The position numbers and the translations under genes are program-made. Below the pieces are notes generated by a model. It was not told where the DNA came from. It saw only the letters and a list, made by a program, of their open reading frames with translations, and searched no databases. From positions 124,001-188,000 of the forward strand of contig NZ_JAFCLS010000010.1 of the NCBI RefSeq assembly GCF_018131075.1: DNA of 64,000 nucleotides, read 5' to 3'. Below are positions 8,014-19,092 of the stretch, in pieces. The stretch's first letter is position 1, and every line of letters starts with the position of its first letter. The stretch comes from Bradyrhizobium sp. JYMT SZCCT0428 (GTDB taxonomy: Bacteria > Pseudomonadota > Alphaproteobacteria > Rhizobiales > Xanthobacteraceae).

Positions 8014-9285
8014 TCACGCGAACTTCGGTTGTGCGGCCTGAGCCAGCAGCCGCGCACGCTCGCTATTGGGCCACAGCAGCAGCAAACCCAGCAACCCCGA
8101 CGACACCATAACGACCGCGTTGATGGTGAAGCCGGTCAGATAGCCGTCGAGCGGCGTTGCCGCGTGCTTGATGACGCTTCCCATCACGAGGGGAGCGACA
8201 ATGCCCGCCAGCGTGTAGATTGCGCCATAGATCGCAATCACGGCGCCACGCTGCTGCACAGGCGTGAACTCGCCGAGCATCGGCGGACAGACGACATAGA
8301 TCGAGCCGCACAAACCGGAGCCGACCACAAGCAGCGCGATCATCGTTCCGCCCGGCGCGGAATAGGGCATCATCGCGAGAATCAGGCCGCCGATGATCAG
8401 CGGCACCGAGCCGAGCACGCCGCGCGCGCCGCGGGTGGTAAAGCCCCGCGTCAGCATCACTTGCGAGATCCAGCCCGTGAGCAGCACGATCACCGCGCCG
8501 AACACCCAGGGCAGCACCGAAATCCAACCCGCATCCTGTTGCGAAAAGCCGAGCCCCTGCACGATGAAGGGCGTGAACCAGGTGAGACCGAGCGACAGCG
8601 CCCAGTAGGCACCGAAGGTCGCGGCGCAGCAGCCGATGAAGGTCCGCGAGGTCAGGAGCTGAAAATAGGGAACGCGCGGATCGGCGGCGGCCATCGCGAC
8701 CGTCTGCACCAGCGGGCCTTCCTTGCCCATGATCAGCCACGCCACCACCCACATCAGGCCGACGACGCCGAGCGCGCCGAACGCATAATGCCAGCTGTGA
8801 TTGACGATGATCCAGTTCAGCGCCGGCACCGCGAGAATCACGCCGAAGGCCGAGCCCTGCGACAGGATCGCGGTCGGCAGCGTGCGCTTCTCGTCCGGAA
8901 ACCATTTGTAGACCGCATGCACGGCGACCGAGAACGCCGGGCCTTCGCCGGCGCCGAGAATGATGCGGCAGATCAGCAGCGTCGTGAAGCTGACGGTGCC
9001 GACCATCGGGAACTGCGCCACCGACCAGACCACCGCCATCGCGAGCAGAACCCAGCGGGTCGGTACGCTATTGACGATGAAACCGACGACGATCGCCGAG
9101 ATCGAAAACAGCAGGAAGAACGAGGAGCCGAGCGTGCCGAACTGCTCCGCATCGAGCTTCAGCTCGGTCATGATCGGCACGCCGGCCAGGCCGACCACGA
9201 TCTTGTCGGCAAAATTGACCAGCATGAACAGAAACAGCAGAAATGTGATTGTCCAGGCACCTTTGGGCGTCACATGTTCAGTCAT
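8014..9285 (-). CDS. MFS transporter (anion:cation symporter-like)
   Basis: A 423-residue major facilitator with about twelve membrane segments. The N-terminal order (WTITFLLFLFMLVNFADKIVVGLA), the RIILGAGEGPAF motif in TM4 and the VHAVYKWFPDEKRTLPTAI loop are typical of the ACS family, which takes up organic anions such as hexuronates, phthalate or tartrate. The substrate is not determined. It is the first gene of a minus-strand run; the next gene starts only four bases after its stop, which suggests translational coupling. A 313-base region without a gene lies upstream. Confidence 0.88.
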   Translation of the reverse strand: MTEHVTPKGAWTITFLLFLFMLVNFADKIVVGLAGVPIMTELKLDAEQFGTLGSSFFLLFSISAIVVGFIVNSVPTRWVLLAMAVVWSVAQFPMVGTVSFTTLLICRIILGAGEGPAFSVAVHAVYKWFPDEKRTLPTAILSQGSAFGVILAVPALNWIIVNHSWHYAFGALGVVGLMWVVAWLIMGKEGPLVQTVAMAAADPRVPYFQLLTSRTFIGCCAATFGAYWALSLGLTWFTPFIVQGLGFSQQDAGWISVLPWVFGAVIVLLTGWISQVMLTRGFTTRGARGVLGSVPLIIGGLILAMMPYSAPGGTMIALLVVGSGLCGSIYVVCPPMLGEFTPVQQRGAVIAIYGAIYTLAGIVAPLVMGSVIKHAATPLDGYLTGFTINAVVMVSSGLLGLLLLWPNSERARLLAQAAQPKFA

Positions 9286-9598
9286 GGCTGCTACCCCAAG
9301 TTTATCCTTGCCGATTCAGTGACTTCGGCATTCGATGCTAGCCATGGCCTCCCCGGCAACGCAACTGCGCATTTTGACCGGAGGGTGCCCTGTAACTCCG
9401 CACGGCCGGATGCGCACCGTTACAACCGAATCACGATCCCGTCGTCTCTGATATTGAGGCCGTGATCTGACATCGCGGTCCTGATATGTTGCAGGGCATC
9501 ATGCCAGGGGAATTTCATGGTCAATTCGATCCATCGTCACATCGATATTTTGGCCAGGCCGGCTTTCCCCACGCGCCGGAAGCTCGCGTGATCAGCGC
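9286..9598. other. Intergenic region with divergent promoters expected
   Basis: This 313-base gap separates the divergent MFS gene (-) and ABC ATPase gene (+). I see no credible open frame, RNA gene or strong hairpin in it. It must hold the promoters for both transcription units, but I could not pick out a convincing -35/-10 pair. Confidence 0.5.
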
Positions 9599-10269
<671 letters not shown>

Positions 10270-10273
<4 letters not shown>

Positions 10274-12732
10274 GGCGCGCGCTCTGGACGCTCGCCGTGT
10301 TGCTGAGCCATTGGCGGCGGCATCCGATGCAGCTCGCGACCTTGCTGATCGGCCTGATTTCGGCGACCGCGCTATGGAGCGGCGTGCAGGCGCTCAATCA
10401 GCAGGCGCGCACCTCCTATGACCGCGCCGCCGCGACATTCGGCGGCACGCGGACGGCGATGCTGGTCGGCCGCGACACGCCAACCTTCCCGCAACAATTC
10501 TTCGTCGACCTGCGCCGCGCCGGCTGGCCGGTATCGCCGGCGCTCGAAGGCCGCATCCAGATCGGCGGACGCTCGTTCCGCCTGCTCGGCATCGAGCCCG
10601 TGACGTTGCCGCGCGAGGTCGGCAGCGCGCCCGGGGTCGAAACCGCCAATCTGCAGGCCTTCATGACGCCGCCCGGGCAAATGCTGGTGGCGCCGGAAAC
10701 GCTTTCCGATCTCAAGCTCGCCGAGGGCGCCACAGCCGTCACCAATGGCGGCGTGGCATTGCCGCCGCTGCGCGTGCAGACGCAGCTGGTGCCCGGCGTG
10801 CTCGTCGTCGACATCGGCATCGCGCAGACTCTTTTGAAAATGCCGGATCAATTGTCCCGCCTGCTGATCGGCAAGGCTAAGGGCAAACACCCCGCGTTGG
10901 AAAATGTCGTCGGCGACAAATTGCGGCTGGTTGCGCCGGATGCCGAAAGCGATCTCGAACGGCTCACCGACAGCTTTCATCTCAACCTCACCGCATTCGG
11001 ACTGCTGTCGTTCTTCGTCGGCCTGTTCATCGTCAATTCCGCCATCGGCCTTGCCTTCGAGCAGCGCCTGCCCACCTTGCGCACGCTGCGCGCCTGCGGC
11101 GTGTCGGCGCGAATGTTGAACAGCGTGATGGTGATCGAACTGCTGTCGCTGGCGCTCTTCGCAGGCCTGATCGGGCTCGTCTGCGGCTACCTGATCGCGG
11201 CGACATTGCTGCCCGACGTCGCCGCATCCCTGCGTGGACTTTATGGCGCGCAGATACCGGGGCAGTTGACGCTGAAGGGCGAATGGTGGCTCGCGGGCAT
11301 CGCCATCAGCATTCTGGGCGCGCTCGCGGCCGCGGCGACCAGCCTGACCAAGGCGCTTCGTTTGCCGCTGCTCGCCACCGCGCAGCCCTATGCCTGGCAA
11401 CAGGCGCAGCGCCACTGGCTGATGTTCCAGAGCGCGGTGGCGCTCAGCGTATTCGCCGCTGCCGGCGCGTTTTTGCTGTTCGGCGATTCCCTGGTGTCGG
11501 GCTTTGCCGTGCTCGCGGCTCTGCTGCTCGGCGCGGCGCTGATCCTGCCGATGCTGCTGGAAGTCGTGCTCGCGTTCGGCCAGCGGCACGCGCGCGGCCC
11601 GCTCAGCACCTGGTTCTGGGCCGACAGCCGCCAGCAGCTTTCGGGATTGTCGCTGGCGCTGATGGCGCTGCTGCTCGCGCTCGCGGTCAATGTCGGCGTC
11701 GGCACCATGGTCGGCAGTTTCAACCGCACGTTCCTGGTGTGGCTCGACGGAAGGCTGGCGGCGGATGTCTATATCAGCGCGTCCAGCAATACCCGGGCGA
11801 CCGAGATCAGGGCGTGGCTGCGCGAACGGCCCGAGGTCGAGGCGATCCTGCCCGGCGGCCGCGCCGATACGCAACTGGCAGGCGCGCCGCTCGAAGTGCT
11901 GGGCCTGCCCGATCACACCACCTATCGCGACAGCTGGCCACTGCTGGATCAGGCGCCGAACGCCTGGACCAGACTTCGGCCCGGCACGACCTGTCTCGTC
12001 AGCGAACAATTGGCGCGGCGCCTGAAATTGTCGATCGGCGATCGCATCGACATTCCGGCGCCGGGCGGCAACTGGACACTGGAAATCGTCGGCATCTATG
12101 CCGACTACGGCAATCCGAAGAGCCAGATCGCGGTCAACTACGCCGCGCTGACGCGGCGCTTTCCGGAGGTCCCGCTCACACGGATGGGCCTGCGCGTTGC
12201 ACCCGGCCAGATTCCAGCGCTGATCACGGCCTTGCAGGAAAAATTCGGGCTCGACGATCGAAGCGTCGCAGACCAGGCGACCATGAAGGCGGAATCGAAA
12301 CGCATCTTCAACCGCACCTTCTCGGTGACTGCGGCGCTCAACGCCTTTACGCTCGGCGTCGCCGGCATCGCGCTCCTGACCAGCCTGCTGACGCTGAGCA
12401 ATTCGCGGCTGCCGCAGCTGGCGCCGCTATGGGCGATCGGCATTACCAGGCGCAGGCTGGCCGCGATCGAGCTTCTGAAGACGATGTCGGTCGCATTGAT
12501 CACCGCGCTGTTCGCGCTGCCGCTGGGCCTCCTGGTGGCGTGGTGCCTGCTCGCGATCGTGAACGTAAAGGCCTTTGGCTGGCGGCTGCCGTTCCACGTC
12601 TTCCCGGCGCAATTGCTGTGGCTGGTCGGCGTCGCGATGGCGGCGGCCTTTTGTGCGGCAGCGCTTCCGGTGATGCGGCTGGCGCGGATGCAGCCGGCCA
12701 GCCTGATCAGGATCTTTGCCAATGAACGGTAG
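10270..12732 (+). CDS. ABC transporter permease, duplicated FtsX domains
   Basis: An 820-residue permease with a GTG start that overlaps the upstream ATPase stop. The layout is: N-terminal membrane segment, extracytoplasmic domain (about residues 40-230), three to four membrane segments (about 235-365), further membrane segments near 385-475, a second large periplasmic domain (about 490-690) and a C-terminal FtsX bundle (VAGIALLTSLLTLSNSRLPQ and onward). The RLPTLRTLRACGVS and RLPQLAPLWAIGIT motifs are the paired cytoplasmic coupling helices of FtsX domains. Double-FtsX permeases of this size occur next to AttH-like proteins, as here. The transported molecule is unknown; lipid or lipoprotein handling is inferred from the family. 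Confidence 0.9.
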
Positions 12733-13807
12733 CGGCCTGATATCCCGCCGCAGTTTTGTGAGCGGCTTGTTGATCGCCTCGCTCGGAAGCAAGGCGTTGG
12801 CGCAGGGATTTGCCGGCTTAGGCGAAAGCGCCAGCGGCTATGCCGCCGTCATTCCCGGCAGGACATTTTCATTTCCCGCCGATCATGACCCGCATCCGGA
12901 ATTCCGGATCGAGTGGTGGTACGTGACCGCCAATCTTACCGATGCCAAAGGCACCGCCTATGGCGCGCAGTGGACGTTATTCCGGCAGGCAACAAAGCCG
13001 GGCACGCAACAGGAAGGTTGGGCCAATCAGCAGCTCTGGATGGGCCATGCCGCGGTGACGCGCGCCGATACCCATCGCACCAGCGAAACCTTTTCCCGCG
13101 GCGGCGTCGGACAGGCCGGCGCTGAAGCTGCGCCCTTTCTCGCCTGGATCGATTCCTGGGAAATGCGCGGGCTTGATTCCATGAGCGCAACCAACATGGC
13201 GCCGCTCGAACTCAAGGCCTCAGGCGCCGATTTCAACTATGCGCTGCGCCTCGATGCCGACCGGCCGCTGGTGCTACAGGGCGAGGCCGGCTACAGCCGC
13301 AAATCGCTGCGTGAGCAAGCCTCCTATTATTACAGCCAGCCGCATTATCAGGCGAAAGGCAGCATCACCATCGACGACAAAACCGTCGATGTAACCGGAC
13401 AGGCCTGGCTCGACCGCGAATGGAGCAGCCAGCCCCTGGCCTCCGACCAGAGCGGCTGGGACTGGCTGTCGCTTCATTTCAAGACCGGCGAAAAGCTGAT
13501 GCTGTACCGGATGCGCCAGACCGACGGCCAGCATTACGGCTCGGGCAAATGGGTTGCCCGCGACGGCAGCACTGAGCCGCTCGCTTCAGCCGACATCAGT
13601 TTCACGCCGCAGGCTTACACGGAGATCGCGAACCGCAAGATCCCGACCTCATGGCGCATCGCGATTCCCAAACTCGCCGTCACGATCGACTGTACGCCGC
13701 TCAACCCGAAGAGCTGGATGGGAACGAATTTTCCCTATTGGGAAGGCCCGATCAGCTTTGGCGGCAGCCACACCGGATTAGGCTATCTGGAGATGACGGG
13801 GTACTGA
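12722..13807 (+). CDS. Tat-exported AttH/carotenoid-1,2-hydratase-like lipocalin-fold protein
   Basis: The ATG at 12722 lies inside the permease gene (11-base overlap); an in-frame TTG at 12716 is the alternative. About 361 residues with a twin-arginine leader (SRRSFVSGLLIASLGSKALAQ), implying folded export. The mature protein shows the family hallmarks: FSFPADHDPHPEFRIEWWYVTANL at the N-terminus, WLDREWSSQPL in the middle and GWDWLSLHFKTGEKLMLYRMR. These belong to the AttH/CrtC-like double-lipocalin family, whose members bind or modify hydrophobic molecules. Coupling to an FtsX-type ABC pair is a recurrent arrangement and suggests the protein receives or chaperones a lipid moved by that transporter (inference). 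Confidence 0.88.
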   Translation: MNGSGLISRRSFVSGLLIASLGSKALAQGFAGLGESASGYAAVIPGRTFSFPADHDPHPEFRIEWWYVTANLTDAKGTAYGAQWTLFRQATKPGTQQEGWANQQLWMGHAAVTRADTHRTSETFSRGGVGQAGAEAAPFLAWIDSWEMRGLDSMSATNMAPLELKASGADFNYALRLDADRPLVLQGEAGYSRKSLREQASYYYSQPHYQAKGSITIDDKTVDVTGQAWLDREWSSQPLASDQSGWDWLSLHFKTGEKLMLYRMRQTDGQHYGSGKWVARDGSTEPLASADISFTPQAYTEIANRKIPTSWRIAIPKLAVTIDCTPLNPKSWMGTNFPYWEGPISFGGSHTGLGYLEMTGY

Positions 13808-13830
13808 AAGCGCTTCTGATTCATTCACTC

Positions 13831-13915
13831 ATGGCCGGGCTTGTCCCGGCCATCCACGTCTTTCCAGCCTAACCGAAGCAAGACGTGGATGCCCGGCACA
13901 AGGCCGGGCATGACG
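13831..13915. repeat. Dispersed inverted repeat, family A copy 1
   Basis: Imperfect palindrome with outer arms of the type ATGGCCGGGCTTG...CCGGGCATGACG and inner arms CCACGTCTT / AAGACGTGG. The same family recurs at 30195-30279, 48051-48141 and 59414-59500 in this window. Confidence 0.8.
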
Positions 13916-13946
13916 AAAGAAAGAATCCAAGAGGAATCATTCACCA

Positions 13947-14339
13947 ATGTACCACTTCACCGCTCTCGTCACCTGCCTTGCCATCCTGTTCTACTTCTTC
14001 ACCTCGATCCAGGTCTCGAAGGCGCGCAGCGCGTTCGGCGTCAAGGTGCCGGCGACGTCAGGCCATCCGGATTTCGAGCGCGTGTTCCGCGTCCAGATGA
14101 ACACACTGGAATGGATGCCGATCTTCCTGCCATCGCTGTGGCTGTTTGCAATTTACATCAGCGACCCCTTTGCGGCAGGGCTCGGCCTGGTCTGGATCGC
14201 CGGCCGCCTCCTCTACATGTTCGGCTATTCGCAGGCCGCCGCCAAGCGCGGCCGCGGCTTTGGCATCCAGGCGCTTGCGGCGAGCGTGCTCTGGGTAGGG
14301 GCAACAGGTGCGATCGTGTGGCGCATCGTGCAGGGGTGA
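13947..14339 (+). CDS. MAPEG family membrane protein
   Basis: 130 residues with four hydrophobic segments and the MAPEG signature RVQMNTLEWMPIFLP (about residues 50-64), where Arg, Asn and Glu line up with the glutathione-binding residues of microsomal glutathione transferase-like proteins. The family is membrane-bound and linked to glutathione and lipophilic electrophiles; bacterial members are mostly uncharacterised. It stands between two inverted-repeat elements and is convergent with a binding-protein gene, so it is probably transcribed alone or with the AttH-like gene. Confidence 0.88.
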   Translation: MYHFTALVTCLAILFYFFTSIQVSKARSAFGVKVPATSGHPDFERVFRVQMNTLEWMPIFLPSLWLFAIYISDPFAAGLGLVWIAGRLLYMFGYSQAAAKRGRGFGIQALAASVLWVGATGAIVWRIVQG

Positions 14340-14347
14340 GTGATCTC

Positions 14348-14480
14348 CCTCGCCCCGCTCTTGCGGGGAGAGGGTCGGGGTGAGGGGCTCTCTCCGCACG
14401 ACTGTCTGCGAATCGTTGGACCTGTACCCCCTCACCCGGATTGCTTCGCAATCCGACCTCTCCCGCAAGCGGGGCGAGGT
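14348..14480. repeat. Dispersed inverted repeat (family E) between convergent genes
   Basis: Two self-complementary halves, CTCGCCCCGCTCTTGCGGGG near the left end and CTCCCGCAAGCGGGGCGAG near the right end, form a large palindrome with GGATTGCTTCGCAATCC as an inner hairpin. It fills the gap between the convergent MAPEG and binding-protein genes and could act as a two-way terminator. Confidence 0.75.
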
Positions 14481-14490
14481 AAGAAGCCCC

Positions 14491-15681
14491 TCACTTCACC
14501 AGCGGGCAGCCCGAATCCTTGGCGGTCGGAAACGCCTTGTCGCCGGGGACCACGGCGAGCTGCTTGTAATAGTCCCACGGCTTCTTCGACTCCGACGGCT
14601 TCTTGACCTCGAACAGATAGAGGTCATGCACCATGCGGCCGTTTTCGAGCACCTTGCCTTGCGCGAAGAGATCGTCGACCGGAAGCTCCTTCAGCTTTTT
14701 GGCGACGGCCTCGGTATCCTTGGTGCCGGCCGCCTTGACCGCCTTGAGATATTGCAGCGTCGCGGAGTACGTGCCGGCCTGGATCATGTTCGGCATCCGG
14801 CCGGTGCGCTTGAAGAAGCGGTTGGCGAGGTCGCGGCTCCTGTCGTCGCGATCCCAGTAGTAGCCTTCCGTGAGCACCAGGCCTTGCGCCGCTTCCAGTC
14901 CGAGGCCGTGGACTTCGGCGAGCGTCAGCAACAGGCCTGCCAGCTTCTGTCCGCCTCTGACGATGCCGAATTCGGCCGCCTGCTTGATCGAGTTGGTGGT
15001 GTCGAGACCGGCATTGGCGAGCCCGATGATTTTCGCCTTTGAACTTTGCGCCTGCAGCAGGAACGACGAAAAATCCGACGAGTTCAGGGGAATGCGGACC
15101 GCGCCCAGCACCTTGCCTCCCCTTTCCTTGACGAGGTCGCCGGTGTCTTTTTCCAGCGCATGGCCGAAAGCGTAGTCCGCGGTCAGGAAGAACCAGCTGT
15201 CGCCGCCGGATTGCACCAGCGCGCCGCCGGTGCCGACCGCCAGCGCGTGGGTGTCATAGGCCCAGTGGAACCCGTAGGGTTGGCAGGCGTCGCCGGTGAG
15301 GCGCGAGGTGGCCGCACCGACGACGATGTCGATCTTCTTCATCTGCTTCGACAGATCGTGGATCGCGAGCGCGACCGAGGAAGTCGTCAGCTCCGTGATC
15401 ATGTCGACGTTCTCGACCTCATACCAGCGCCGCGCGATCGCGGTGGCGAGATCGGGCTTGTTCTGGTGGTCGGCGGAGACGATCTCAATCTTGTGGCCAA
15501 GCACCTCACCGCCGAAATCCTCGATCGCCATCTTGGCGGCCTCGAACGACCATTTGCCGCCGTAATCGGCATAGACCCCGGACTGATCGTTCAGAATGCC
15601 GATCTTGACCCCCTGCGCCGAGGCCGATCCGGCGAACAAAACGCCGCTCAATGCCGCGGCCGCCAACAAACCCGCCTTCAT
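14491..15681 (-). CDS. Branched-chain-amino-acid-type ABC substrate-binding protein (orphan)
   Basis: 396 residues with a classic Sec signal peptide (LLAAAALSGVLFAGSASAQG) followed by VKIGILNDQSGVYADYGGK, the type I periplasmic binding protein entry of the LivJ/Leu-Ile-Val family (Peripla_BP_6). In rhizobia such proteins often bind aromatic acids, amides or other carboxylates rather than amino acids. No permease or ATPase genes accompany it, so it must serve a transporter encoded elsewhere. Neighbours are a MAPEG gene (convergent) and, upstream, a repeat element and an RND pump. Confidence 0.9.
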   Translation of the reverse strand: MKAGLLAAAALSGVLFAGSASAQGVKIGILNDQSGVYADYGGKWSFEAAKMAIEDFGGEVLGHKIEIVSADHQNKPDLATAIARRWYEVENVDMITELTTSSVALAIHDLSKQMKKIDIVVGAATSRLTGDACQPYGFHWAYDTHALAVGTGGALVQSGGDSWFFLTADYAFGHALEKDTGDLVKERGGKVLGAVRIPLNSSDFSSFLLQAQSSKAKIIGLANAGLDTTNSIKQAAEFGIVRGGQKLAGLLLTLAEVHGLGLEAAQGLVLTEGYYWDRDDRSRDLANRFFKRTGRMPNMIQAGTYSATLQYLKAVKAAGTKDTEAVAKKLKELPVDDLFAQGKVLENGRMVHDLYLFEVKKPSESKKPWDYYKQLAVVPGDKAFPTAKDSGCPLVK

Positions 15682-15788
15682 AATTCTTGCTCCCAGCAGT
15701 TCCGTTCAGGGTAAATTCCGCCCGACAATATTTTATAACCCTGCCGCTGCCCATCTATTTCAGATCGGCCGATGGTATGGGGAGATCC

Positions 15789-15919
15789 GTCACCCTGAGG
15801 TGCGCGCTCTTGCGCGCCTCGAAGGGCGACGGCCCGTCTGTGGCCGATTCATCCTTCGAGACGCGCGCAAGAGCGCGCTCCTCCAGCGATAACGGCAAAG
15901 CCGTTACGCGGGGATGACG
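15789..15919. repeat. Dispersed inverted repeat, family C copy 1
   Basis: Palindromic element with arms including CCTGAGGTGCGCGCTCTTGC and a counterpart AAGAGCGCGCTCC, and an added hairpin AACGGCAAAGCCGTT at the right side. A shorter family member lies at 31431-31531. Confidence 0.75.
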
Positions 15920-15936
15920 GGGATGGAGTCCGCGAC

Positions 15937-18900
15937 TCACACCGCGGCGGCATCCTTCGGCTTCTTCGGATCGGCCAGCCCACGGACGATCATGTAGAAG
16001 ATCGGCGTGAAGATCAGGCCGAACAGCGTGACGCCGATCATGCCGAAGAACACCGCGACGCCGACCGCCTGGCGCATTTCCGATCCCGAGCCGGACGAAA
16101 TCACCAGCGGCAGCACGCCGAGGATGAAGGCGAACGACGTCATCAGGATCGGTCGCAGCCGCAACCGGCAGGCTTCGATCACCGCCTCCAGCCGCGGCTT
16201 GCCTTCAAGCTCGATGTCGCGCGCGAACTCGACGATCAGGATCGCGTTCTTCGCCGCCAGCCCGACCAGCACCACGAAGCCGATCTGGGTCAGGATGTTG
16301 ACGTCCTGTCCCATGATCCGCACGCCGATGGTGGCGGCGAGCAGGCACATCGGCACGATCAGGATCACCGCGAACGGCAGGCTCCAGCTGCCATATTGCG
16401 CCGCCAGCACCAGGAACACGAACAGCACGCAGATCGGGAACACGTAGAGACCCGCATTGCCGCCGGTGACCTGCTGATAGGACAGGTCGGTCCATTCGAA
16501 GGAGAACCCGCTCGGTAGCGTGTCCTCCGCGAGTTTCTTCATGGTGTTGATCGCGGTCGTCGAACTCGTGCCCGGCGTCCCCTCGCCCTGCAGCTCCGCC
16601 GCCGGATAGAGGTTGTAGCGCGCCACCCGGTCGGGGCCGGATACGTCACGGAAATCCACCACGCTGCCGAGCATCACCATGTCGCCTGCGGCGTTGCGGG
16701 TGCGCAGCCGCGCCAGATCCGACGCCTCCTTGCGGAACGGCAGGTCGGCCTGGGCCGTGACATGATAGGTGCGGCCGAACAGGTTGAAGTCGTTGACGTA
16801 GGTCGAGCCGAAATAGGTCTGGATCGTTTCGTTGACGCCGGAGATCGGCACGCCGAGCTTCTGCGCCTTGACCCGGTCGATGTCGACGAAGAGCTGCGGC
16901 GTATTGGCGGTGAAGGGCGAAAATACCTGCGTCAACTGGGGCGCCTTGCGCGCCGCGGCGACAAGCTCGTCGTTGGCGGCTGCCAGAAGTTCAGGGCCGC
17001 GGCCCTGACGATCCTGGACCCGCATGGTGAAACCTCCACCTGTTCCGATGCCCGGCACGGGTGGCGGCGGAATGACGATGATGAAGGCCCCCTGTATCGC
17101 GGCCAGGCGCTGTCGCAGATCCGCGGTGATCGCCTGCGCGGTCAGGCCTTTCTTCAGACGCACTTCCGGTTCTTCGAACACCGGGAAGAGAGCCGCAGCA
17201 TTGCCCGACTGCGTCCGGGTCGCGCCCGAGAAGCCGGCGAATGCCGCGACGCGAATGATGCCTGGGGTATCCAGCGCCGTTTTCTCGATCTGGCGGACGA
17301 TATCGGTGGTGCGCGCCAGCGATGCGGCTCCCGGTAACTGCGCCGATATAATGACGTAGCCGCGGTCCTGGGCGGGGATGAAGCCTTGCGGCGTGATGGC
17401 AAGCAGCCATCCGGCGCTGCCGATCAACGCCAAATACACGAGCAGCATGACCGTCGAATGCCGGATCACGAAGTTGGCCGCATTGGCATAACCGTGGGAC
17501 AGCCGGTCGAAAGTCCGGTTGAAGACGCCCGCAAATGCGTCCCAGCCGCGGGCGATGAAATTCCAGCTTGCCGGCGGCTTCTTTTCCGCGTGCGGCACCA
17601 GAATCAGCGAGGCCAGCGCCGGCGACAATGTCAGCGAACAGAAGCAGGAGATCGCGGTCGCCACCGCGATGGTGACGGCGAATTGCTGGAAGAACTGTCC
17701 GGAAATGCCGCCGAGGAACGCGGTCGGCACGAACACCGCGCACAGCACCAGCGCGATCGACACCAGGGCTGCGCCCACCTCCTCCATCGTCTTGAGCGCC
17801 GCGTCGCGCCGGCTCATGCCGTGCTCGAGATGCCGTTCGACATTTTCCACCACCACGATCGCATCGTCGACCACGATGCCGACCGCGAGCACGAGCCCGA
17901 ACAGCGTGAGATTGTTGATCGAGAATCCGAGCGCCGCCATCACGGCGAAGGTGCCGACCAGCGACACCGGGATCGCGATGATGGGAATGATCGCCGGACG
18001 CCAGCCCTGCAGGAACACCAGCACCACGATGACGACAAGGATCATCGCCTCGTAGATCGTCTTGATCAGTTCGTGAACGGACTGCGCGATGAATTCGGTG
18101 GGGTTGTAGCCGATATTGTAGTCGAGGCCCTTTGGAAAACGCGCCTTCAGCTTCTCCATGGTATCGGAGATTCTTTTCGCAGTCGCCAGCGCGTTCGAGC
18201 CAGGCCGCTGCGTTACCAGCAGCGCGACCGCCGATTTCCGCAGCAGGAAACTGTTGGTCGAATAGGACAACGCACCGAGCTCAACCCGCGCCACGTCGCG
18301 CAGCCGCACCGTGCGGCCGTCGGCGCCGGCCCTGACCACGATGTCCTCGAATTGCCTCTGATCTTTCAGCCGTCCGGTGAAGGTGAGATTGGGCTGGAAT
18401 GCGCGGTCGGCGATCGGCGGCTCGCCGATCTGCCCGCCCGTGATCTGCAGGTTTTGCGCGCGGATCGCAGCTATCACCTCGGCCGAGGTCAGGCCGAGCG
18501 TCGCGATGCGGTCCGGGTCCAGCCACAGCCGCATCGAGTAGTCGCGGGCGCCGAACATCTGGATGTCGCCGATGCCATCGAGGCGAAGCAGCTCGTCGCG
18601 CACCTGCAGCAGCGCATAGTTGGAGATGTAGAGCTGGTCAAAACTGTCGTCGGGCGACAGCATGAACACGACCATCAGGATGTCGGGGCTGTTCTTGCGG
18701 GTGACGACGCCGTTGCGTTGCACCTCTTCCGGCAATCGCGGCTGCGCGATGGCGACGCGGTTCTGCACCAGCACTTGCGCCTTGTCGAGATCGGTTCCGA
18801 GCTTGAAGGTGACCGTGATGGTGAGATTGCCGTTCGAGGTCGCCTGGCTATAGAGATACAGCATATCCTCGACGCCGTTGATCTCCTGCTCGATCGGAGC

Positions 18901-19092
18901 TGCAACGGTGTCGGAGACGGTTTGCGCGGTAGCGCCGGGATACTGTGTGGTGACGACGACGGTCGGCGGCACCACTTGCGGATACTCCGAGACCGGCAGC
19001 GTGGTGTAGGCGATCGCGCCGACGATCAGCAGCACGATCGACAGCACCATCGCCAGGATGGGCTGGTTGATGGAGAGCCGGCCGAGGTTCAT
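15937..19092 (-). CDS. RND multidrug efflux permease (HAE1/AcrB type)
   Basis: A 1,051-residue inner-membrane proton-driven pump of full AcrB length. The proton-relay residues are present: Asp-Asp in VGIVVDDAIVVVENVER (TM4) and Lys in GLAAKNAILIVEFARD (TM10). The N-terminus (RLSINQPILAMVLSIVLLIVG) and the periplasmic docking loops are intact. It would extrude amphipathic toxic compounds or antibiotics. Its ATG overlaps the stop of the adaptor gene by four bases, so the pair is one operon. No outer-membrane TolC/OprM-type gene and no TetR-type repressor is adjacent, so the channel is presumably shared from elsewhere. Confidence 0.95.
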   Translation of the reverse strand: MNLGRLSINQPILAMVLSIVLLIVGAIAYTTLPVSEYPQVVPPTVVVTTQYPGATAQTVSDTVAAPIEQEINGVEDMLYLYSQATSNGNLTITVTFKLGTDLDKAQVLVQNRVAIAQPRLPEEVQRNGVVTRKNSPDILMVVFMLSPDDSFDQLYISNYALLQVRDELLRLDGIGDIQMFGARDYSMRLWLDPDRIATLGLTSAEVIAAIRAQNLQITGGQIGEPPIADRAFQPNLTFTGRLKDQRQFEDIVVRAGADGRTVRLRDVARVELGALSYSTNSFLLRKSAVALLVTQRPGSNALATAKRISDTMEKLKARFPKGLDYNIGYNPTEFIAQSVHELIKTIYEAMILVVIVVLVFLQGWRPAIIPIIAIPVSLVGTFAVMAALGFSINNLTLFGLVLAVGIVVDDAIVVVENVERHLEHGMSRRDAALKTMEEVGAALVSIALVLCAVFVPTAFLGGISGQFFQQFAVTIAVATAISCFCSLTLSPALASLILVPHAEKKPPASWNFIARGWDAFAGVFNRTFDRLSHGYANAANFVIRHSTVMLLVYLALIGSAGWLLAITPQGFIPAQDRGYVIISAQLPGAASLARTTDIVRQIEKTALDTPGIIRVAAFAGFSGATRTQSGNAAALFPVFEEPEVRLKKGLTAQAITADLRQRLAAIQGAFIIVIPPPPVPGIGTGGGFTMRVQDRQGRGPELLAAANDELVAAARKAPQLTQVFSPFTANTPQLFVDIDRVKAQKLGVPISGVNETIQTYFGSTYVNDFNLFGRTYHVTAQADLPFRKEASDLARLRTRNAAGDMVMLGSVVDFRDVSGPDRVARYNLYPAAELQGEGTPGTSSTTAINTMKKLAEDTLPSGFSFEWTDLSYQQVTGGNAGLYVFPICVLFVFLVLAAQYGSWSLPFAVILIVPMCLLAATIGVRIMGQDVNILTQIGFVVLVGLAAKNAILIVEFARDIELEGKPRLEAVIEACRLRLRPILMTSFAFILGVLPLVISSGSGSEMRQAVGVAVFFGMIGVTLFGLIFTPIFYMIVRGLADPKKPKDAAAV

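Noticed and set aside
10372..12009. 545-aa antisense frame over the FtsX permease
   Set aside because: A shadow of the permease codons; no domain pattern, no ribosome site.
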